From Phenylobacterium kunshanense (GTDB taxonomy: Bacteria > Pseudomonadota > Alphaproteobacteria > Caulobacterales > Caulobacteraceae), in NCBI RefSeq assembly GCF_003254525.1, contig NZ_QFYS01000002.1, positions 620,001-684,000 on the forward strand: a stretch of 64,000 nucleotides of DNA, written 5' to 3'. Below, in pieces: positions 59,526 to 64,000 of the stretch. Position 1 is the stretch's first letter, and each line of letters opens with the position of its first letter. Made by a program: the position numbers and the translations under genes. The notes under the pieces were generated by a model that saw only the letters and a list, made by a program, of their open reading frames with translations, made no database searches and was not told where the DNA came from.

Positions 59526-60290
59526 ATGACGGGCAAGCTGACGGCGTCGAAGAGAGCAGCGTGTGCGGCGCTGTTGGCCGTCGTGGCCATGGGCGCCGCG
59601 GCGCCTTCGCACGCCGGGCCTGCCGACCGGTTGCGCGACAGCCTGTTCCGCAAGCCCGGCGACAAGGTAGCCGGCCCGCCGGTCGCCCGCTTCGTTTCCG
59701 AGGAGGGGCGGGTCTTCATCCTGGACCGCACCCAGCCGATCCCGATGCTCAAGTTCGAGGACAGTCCCGAGGTCTGGGCCCTGGCGCCCAGTCCGGCCCC
59801 GCGGGGCGACGTGATCTATCGCGATGAACTGGGCGAGCCGGTCCTGCGCGCGACGCGACTCGGCGGGCTGACCCTCTTCACCAACAGCCGGCCAAATGGA
59901 GAGGCGGTGTCGCTGGCGGGCGGCGGCGCGCCGCTGAGACTGACGCCGATCAGTCCGCAGGCGCTGGGCGAGCGGCTGCTGCAGGCCAGTTATCGGACCG
60001 GGCGGGTCGCCCGCCGGACGATCGTGTTCGAGGCGCGGAACGTGACGCCCGCCGGATCGGCGCTGATCGGCGACGCCGCCCTGGTGACCAGCGTGGCGTT
60101 CGCCCAGATGGCCGAGCGCCGGGACGGGCGGACGGCCCTGAGCCAGTTCAGCACCGTCCGGTTCGAGGAAGGCAAGACGCCGTCCGTAAGCCTGAACGAC
60201 AGGGTGCTCAGGATCGTAGTCGCCCCGGCCTATGGCCTCGCCGGCCGGCCGTCGTCGAAACGGATCATCAGGATCGCCACCGAACGCTGA
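59526..60290 (+). CDS. DUF4908-type secreted protein
   Basis: 254 residues. A signal peptide (about 1-30, ending PSHA-G) leads a beta-rich domain: VARFVSEEGRVFILDRTQPIPMLKFEDSPEVWALAPSPAPRGDVIYRDELGEPVLRATRLGGLTLF at the centre and ALIGDAALVTSVAFAQMAERRDGRTALSQFSTVRFEEGKTPSVSLNDRVLRIVVAPAYGLAG at the end. This matches my recollection of the Caulobacteraceae-restricted DUF4908 family. The function is unknown; it is probably periplasmic. It is convergent with gloB. Confidence 0.78.
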   Translation: MTGKLTASKRAACAALLAVVAMGAAAPSHAGPADRLRDSLFRKPGDKVAGPPVARFVSEEGRVFILDRTQPIPMLKFEDSPEVWALAPSPAPRGDVIYRDELGEPVLRATRLGGLTLFTNSRPNGEAVSLAGGGAPLRLTPISPQALGERLLQASYRTGRVARRTIVFEARNVTPAGSALIGDAALVTSVAFAQMAERRDGRTALSQFSTVRFEEGKTPSVSLNDRVLRIVVAPAYGLAGRPSSKRIIRIATER

Positions 60291-60302
60291 CCGCGCGGGC
60301 GG

Positions 60303-61064
60303 TCAGCCCTTGAAGCCGTCCTTGGCCGCCCGCACGGCCGCGAACGCCAGGTGGTCCGGCTGGCCCGCGGCGCCGACCTTGCCCGCCAGCTGGGGCGCGC
60401 GGAGGAACGGATTGGTGGCCTTCTCTGCGCCGATGGTCGTCGGCACCGTCCATTCGCCCCGCTCGCGCGCCGCGAACACCGCCTCGGTGCGGCTCTTGAG
60501 GGCGGGGCTGTCGTCGACTGACAGAGCGAAGCGGGCGTTAGAAGCCGTATATTCGTGCGCGCAATAGACGGTGGTGTCGTCGGGCAGAGCCGCCAAGCGC
60601 TGCAGGCTTTCCCACATCTGTTCCGGCGTGCCTTCGAACATGCGCCCGCAGCCCAGGGCGAACAGGGTGTCGCCCACGAAAGCGGTGCGGCTGGCCGGGT
60701 CGTAGTAGGCGATGTGCTCGAGGGTGTGGCCGCCACTGGCCAGGACCTGGAACGTGGTCTCGCCCAGCGCCACGGTGTCACCGCCCGCGACCTCGCGGTC
60801 GAGCGGCGCGATCCGGGTGACCTCCTTGGGGCCCACGATCGTGCAGCCCGTGGCCGCCTTGATCTCTTCGTTGCCGCCGGCGTGGTCGGGGTGCCAGTGG
60901 GTGTTGAGAATGAGGTCCAGCCCCCAACCCAGCGACTTAAGCTCGGCGAGGACCGCGGCGGCGTCCGGCGTGTCGATGCAGGCGGTCTTTCCCGTGGCCT
61001 CGTCGCGGATGAGGAAGCCATAGTTGTCCGACAGACAGGCGAACTGGTGGACGGTCAGCGGCAT
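60303..61064 (-). CDS. gloB: Hydroxyacylglutathione hydrolase (glyoxalase II)
   Basis: 253 residues, metallo-beta-lactamase fold. It opens FACLSDNYGFLIRDEATGKTACIDTPD, with the dinuclear metal motif H56-W-H58-P-D60-H61 in NTHWHPDHAGGN, then GGHTLEHIAYYDPASRTAFVGDTLFALGCGRMFEG and YCAHEYTASNARFAL. The C-terminal glutathione-binding helices are present (NPFLRAPQL). It hydrolyses S-lactoylglutathione in methylglyoxal detoxification. GGGAGA lies before the ATG. Confidence 0.95.
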   Translation of the reverse strand: MPLTVHQFACLSDNYGFLIRDEATGKTACIDTPDAAAVLAELKSLGWGLDLILNTHWHPDHAGGNEEIKAATGCTIVGPKEVTRIAPLDREVAGGDTVALGETTFQVLASGGHTLEHIAYYDPASRTAFVGDTLFALGCGRMFEGTPEQMWESLQRLAALPDDTTVYCAHEYTASNARFALSVDDSPALKSRTEAVFAARERGEWTVPTTIGAEKATNPFLRAPQLAGKVGAAGQPDHLAFAAVRAAKDGFKG

Positions 61065-61135
61065 GGCGATCTCCCGGACGGCTGCCGGACGATTTAGGCT
61101 GGCGAACCGCCCACGTCGAGCTTAGCCAAGCAACG

Positions 61136-61924
61136 ATGCGCCGTGATGTGCTCGAACTTCGTCAGTTCTACGCCTCCGACCTTGGACGGGCGGCGCGGAC
61201 CATGGTCGAGCGCAAGCTGCTGGAGGCGTGGGGCGACGCGCATGGACAGGACATCCTGGCGCTGGGCTACGCTACCCCGTTCGTCGGCAACCTGCGCGAC
61301 CGCGCCCGGCGTGTGGTGGCCGGCATGCCCGCTCAGCAGGGGGTCGAAGTCTGGCCCACGCCCGAGGGAAATCTCGCGACCTTGACGCCCGAGGACAGTC
61401 TGCCGTTCCAGAACGCATTGTTCGACCGGGTTCTCGTCGTGCACGGGCTCGAGGAGAGTCCGGACCCGGTGGGCTATCTGCGCGAGGTCTGGCGGGTGCT
61501 GTCGCCATCGGGCAAGGCGATCATCGCCGTAGCGTCGCGCGACGGACTTTGGGCCGGCAGCGAGAGCACGCCCTTCGGCCACGGTCGCCCCTACAGCCGC
61601 AGCCAGCTCGCCGAACTCCTGCGCGAAGCCGACCTTGAGCCATCCGGCTGGACGCGAGCCCTCTACGTGCCGCCCATCGGCTGGATGGCCCGCTGGGCCG
61701 AGGGCTTCGAGCAGGCGGGATCGCGGCTCTGGCCGCGCTTCGCGGGCCTGTTGCTTATGGAGGCCGTGAAGCAGACCTTCGCCGTGAAGCCTCAGGGAAC
61801 GCGGGCGCGGCGCCGGGTGGTGCGGCCCGTCCTGCTGCCGGCTCCCAGCCCGGCGCCTGTTTCGCAGGCTCCCGTCGGCGAGGGCTTGCGACGGCGCTTG
61901 GCGCCGCCGCGGCGAAGGTCTTAG
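61136..61924 (+). CDS. SAM-dependent methyltransferase-like protein
   Basis: 262 residues with a class I methyltransferase core in its second half: NALFDRVLVVHGLEESPDPVGYLREVWRVLSPSGKAIIAVASRDGLWAGSESTPFGHGRPYSRSQLAELLREADLEPSGW. The first 100 residues match the pattern of the Caulobacterales/Rhizobiales family next to gloB (MRRDVLELRQFYASDLGRAARTMVERKLLEAWGDAHGQDILALGYATPFVG, which replaces the usual glycine-rich motif I with LGYATPFVG). The substrate is unknown. It is divergent from gloB. The C-terminus is basic. Confidence 0.85.
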   Translation: MRRDVLELRQFYASDLGRAARTMVERKLLEAWGDAHGQDILALGYATPFVGNLRDRARRVVAGMPAQQGVEVWPTPEGNLATLTPEDSLPFQNALFDRVLVVHGLEESPDPVGYLREVWRVLSPSGKAIIAVASRDGLWAGSESTPFGHGRPYSRSQLAELLREADLEPSGWTRALYVPPIGWMARWAEGFEQAGSRLWPRFAGLLLMEAVKQTFAVKPQGTRARRRVVRPVLLPAPSPAPVSQAPVGEGLRRRLAPPRRRS

Positions 61925-61972
61925 CTGTCGCCCTATGTTGGACCCGCGTCACGAATCGGAGGCCTCGCCCGC

Positions 61973-62317
61973 ATGAAACTGATCATCGCGGTCATCAAGC
62001 CCAGCCGGCTGGACGCCGTGCTGGATGCGGTCACCGAGGCCGGAGCCTCCGGCCTGACCGTCACCGAGGTGCGTGGCTATGGGCGCCAGCGCGGCAAGAC
62101 CGAGGTCTATCGCGGCGCCGAATATGAGGTGAAGCTCCTGCCGAAGGTGAAGCTGGAGATCGCCGTGCCGACCGATATCGCCGACAAGGTGGTCGAGGCG
62201 ATCCAGGCGACGGCCAACACCAACAAGATCGGCGACGGCAAGGTCTTCGTCCTCGACCTGGAGCGGGCTCTGCGCATCCGCACGGGCGAGCAGGACGCCG
62301 CGGCCATCGCCGGCTGA
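61973..62317 (+). CDS. P-II nitrogen regulatory protein (GlnB/GlnK type)
   Basis: 114 residues. The P-II fold with its T-loop uridylylation site Tyr51 (VYRGAEYEVKLLPKVKLE), B-loop TNTNKIGDGKVFVLDLE and C-loop LRIRTGE. It integrates 2-oxoglutarate, ATP and glutamine signals and controls AmtB, glutamine synthetase adenylylation or NtrB. The sequence around KGYGRQRGKTEVYRG-like VRGYGRQRGKTEVYRGAEY is nearer GlnK. GGAGG precedes the ATG. Neither amtB nor glnA is adjacent, unlike the usual context, so the paralog identity is uncertain. Confidence 0.94.
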   Translation: MKLIIAVIKPSRLDAVLDAVTEAGASGLTVTEVRGYGRQRGKTEVYRGAEYEVKLLPKVKLEIAVPTDIADKVVEAIQATANTNKIGDGKVFVLDLERALRIRTGEQDAAAIAG

Positions 62318-62342
62318 GACGCCTCACGTAGGGAGTGTGGCG

Positions 62343-63092
62343 ATGCGTGGCCTCGGCGCTGGCCTGATCGCCGCCCTCCTGTCCGCCGGTCCGGCCGCGG
62401 CAGCGGATCTCACACCCGCGCAGGCGGCGGAAGCCGTGAAGCGCCACGTCTGTTTCAGCACGACCTGGTGGGGCGATCCCTATGTCCGCCTCGGCCAGCC
62501 GGTGACCGTCGACGTGCGGGCCGACGGTCATGTGGCCTACCTCTGGAGCGAGGACATGCGCGCGGTGCCGCGCGTGAAACGCTGGGCTGACAGCTATGTG
62601 GTGGTGCAGCGCCAGGGCGGCCCGGTGGTCACCCAGCGCTCGGGATACAATGTCGACCTGCTGCGGGGCGAGCCGGCCTACGAGCGGGAGCGGCGACGGG
62701 TCTATGCGCCCGGCGGTCAGCGGCTCGCAGTCAACCTGCCGACGACCTGCGAACCGCGGTTCCAGCCGGACAGCCCGCTGAAGGCCGAGATGCGCGCTGT
62801 GCTGATGGCCAGCCTGACCAACGCCGTCCGGACCTGGGGTCGGCGGCCCGCCGGCGGCCAGGTGCGCATGATCATCGCCGACTTCGACGTCGACTATCCC
62901 GAGGCGTTCGCTCTGCGCCAGGACACCGGCGAGGTGCTGCGTATCGCGCTGCTGTCCGCCGATGCCATGAGCTACACGGGCGGCAGGGCCCGACAATACG
63001 TGGTCACGCCCGCAGCCAAGGGGCCGGTCGCCGCCAAGCTCCGACGCCTCATCCTGCGCCACGGACAGACGCGGGTGATCTCGGTGCGTTAG
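62343..63092 (+). CDS. Secreted hypothetical protein
   Basis: 249 residues from the ATG at 62343 (GGGAG seven bases upstream). A signal peptide (MRGLGAGLIAALLSAGPAAAA) is followed by a domain with two cysteines (AVKRHVCFST; PTTCEPRF) that could form a disulfide. YLWSEDMRAVPRVKRWADSYVVVQ and RMIIADFDVDYPEAFALRQDTGEVLRIALLSADAM are the most ordered parts. No family is recognised. It lies 25 bp after the P-II gene and ends 4 bp inside the convergent metW. Confidence 0.75.
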   Translation: MRGLGAGLIAALLSAGPAAAADLTPAQAAEAVKRHVCFSTTWWGDPYVRLGQPVTVDVRADGHVAYLWSEDMRAVPRVKRWADSYVVVQRQGGPVVTQRSGYNVDLLRGEPAYERERRRVYAPGGQRLAVNLPTTCEPRFQPDSPLKAEMRAVLMASLTNAVRTWGRRPAGGQVRMIIADFDVDYPEAFALRQDTGEVLRIALLSADAMSYTGGRARQYVVTPAAKGPVAAKLRRLILRHGQTRVISVR

Positions 63093-63805
63093 GCCTTACG
63101 CGTGCCGCGCCGCTTCGGCACGGGCGCCTCCGGCTTCGGAAGTTCGACCTCACCGAACAGGTTCTGCTGCGGCATGGCGGCGGGGGGCGCTGGCTCGGCC
63201 TTCCGGCTGAGGAGAAAGAGCGCGGTCTCGGCGCGCCAGTTCTCGATCGGCGCTCGTGGGTCGATCTCGCGGGCGGGGCGTCCGTCGGAGAGGGCGGCGC
63301 ATCCGTCGATGCGCAGGCCGAGCTGGTCGCACAGGTCCACGAAGTCGCGCAGGGTGCAGAGGTGGATGTTCGGCGTCGACCACCACGGCTCGGGCAGGGC
63401 GCCCGTCTCGGGCATCCGCCCCTGCGAGAGCAGGGCCCAGCGGACCCTCCAATGGCCGAAGTTCGGCACCGACACCACCGCCTGGTCGGCGATCCGCAGC
63501 AGCTCGTTCAGCACATGGCGCGGCTCGCGCATCTGCTGCAGGGTCTTGGACAGGATCGCGTAGTCGAAAGCCCGGGTCGGAAAGTGGTCCAGGTCGCGAT
63601 CGCCATCGCCCTGCACGACGGACAGGCCGCGGGCCACGCAGGCGGCGACGTTCTCGGGACCGAGCTCGAGACCCTGGCCGTCCACCTGCTTCTCGCGGGT
63701 CAGCAGCTCCAGCAGTTCGCCTTCGCCGCAGCCGACGTCCAGCACGCGGGCGCTCGGCCGCACGAGCTTCAGGATCTCGGCGAAGTCCTCGCGGATGCGG
63801 GTCAC
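63089..63805 (-). CDS. metW: Methionine biosynthesis protein MetW
   Basis: 238 residues from a GTG overlapping the metX stop (GTGA). A methyltransferase-like core opens with [34 protein letters not shown] (motif I), then [91 protein letters not shown]. These are MetW hallmarks. MetW works with MetX in making O-acyl-homoserine for methionine; its own reaction is unclear. The C-terminal 40 residues are Pro-rich and not conserved. Confidence 0.93.
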   Translation of the reverse strand: MTRIREDFAEILKLVRPSARVLDVGCGEGELLELLTREKQVDGQGLELGPENVAACVARGLSVVQGDGDRDLDHFPTRAFDYAILSKTLQQMREPRHVLNELLRIADQAVVSVPNFGHWRVRWALLSQGRMPETGALPEPWWSTPNIHLCTLRDFVDLCDQLGLRIDGCAALSDGRPAREIDPRAPIENWRAETALFLLSRKAEPAPPAAMPQQNLFGEVELPKPEAPVPKRRGTRKA

Positions 63806-64000
63806 GCGAGGCCCCGCGCCTGCGCCTGCGCGCCGAGGAACCCGCGCAGGGTCTGATCCAGCAGCGGCTCGTCGAGGAAGAAGGCGTCGTGGCCCTTGTC
63901 GGTGGCGATCTCTGCGAAGCTGGTCCGGCAGCCTGCCCCGTTCAGCGCCCGCACGATGTCGCGGCTCTCGGCGGTGGGATAGAGCCAGTCGGACGAGAAC
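63802..64000 (-). CDS. metX: Homoserine O-acetyltransferase, C-terminal part (cut by window edge)
   Basis: Reading the minus strand from the window edge gives 65 codons: [23 protein letters not shown], then [19 protein letters not shown], ending GLA and TGA at 63802-63804. This is the end of MetX: the SSDWLYP stretch and the catalytic Asp/His region DKGHDAFF of its alpha/beta-hydrolase triad. It acylates homoserine at the start of methionine synthesis. The GTGA overlap with metW supports a metX-metW operon. Confidence 0.92.
   Translation of the reverse strand, partial: FSSDWLYPTAESRDIVRALNGAGCRTSFAEIATDKGHDAFFLDEPLLDQTLRGFLGAQAQARGLA

Overview
The window is high-GC (about 70%) alphaproteobacterial chromosome, most likely from the Caulobacteraceae (Caulobacter/Phenylobacterium-like). 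The main reasons are a clear MipZ division-site ATPase next to a DnaJ-domain gene and panC, GANTC sites at the mipZ start, an rpoH/rluD pair, a chemoreceptor ending in a DWTEF-type tail, and the families DUF1489, DUF3597, DUF482 and DUF4908. No rRNA or tRNA gene was seen. Genes are dense, and many neighbours share ATGA, GTGA or TGATG stop/start overlaps.

Layout. 1-8.8 kb: the 5' end of a TonB-dependent receptor, a RidA/GDPD/FemAB-like operon, a phasin with TGC-N3-GCA operators, a SPOR-domain D,D-carboxypeptidase, DnaJ-like, MipZ, PanC, DUF1489 and an enoyl-CoA hydratase. 8.8-20 kb: a cNMP-patatin lipase; a 22-codon ORF with a near-perfect Shine-Dalgarno, its own promoter and terminator; a large FAD oxidoreductase with a CadC/TPR-type regulator; a structured gene-free stretch ending in a strong plus-strand terminator; a membrane serine hydrolase; and a LytS/LytTR two-component pair. 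20-27 kb: an S41 peptidase, two tail-to-tail PEPxxWA-CTERM proteins, GST/LysR, EthD and AhpD-like genes, and a predicted light-sensing HTH-BLUF fusion.

27.3-31.3 kb is the accessory region. It opens with a graveyard: a frameshifted SRAP gene, a GC-rich palindromic repeat, a stop-interrupted small gene and a fragment copied from the AhpD-like gene. A visibly lower-GC island follows. It holds an Mrr-type nuclease facing a TumE-family toxin gene that overlaps, by ATGA, a 515-residue protein joining a TumA-like DNA-binding domain to an ImmA/IrrE-like domain without its zinc-binding motif. A perfect inverted repeat sits on the toxin start codon. This island and the HTH-BLUF protein are the best candidates for undescribed systems.

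31.4-50 kb: rpoH, rluD, an encapsulated-ferritin-type gene with no shell gene beside it, PhoD-like phosphatase, hisI, folE, cysS, otsA behind a truncated receiver that lacks its phospho-Asp, arylsulfatase/P450, and an Fe-S scaffold-like/YCII/yidD/thrS/glycosyltransferase run. 50-64 kb: HMG-CoA lyase with lipid-linked-sugar glycosyltransferases, a chemoreceptor, the PHB genes phaR, phaA and phaB, then gloB, a P-II protein, metW and the 3' end of metX. The PHB genes and the distant phasin share the same putative PhaR operator, so they probably form one carbon-storage regulon.
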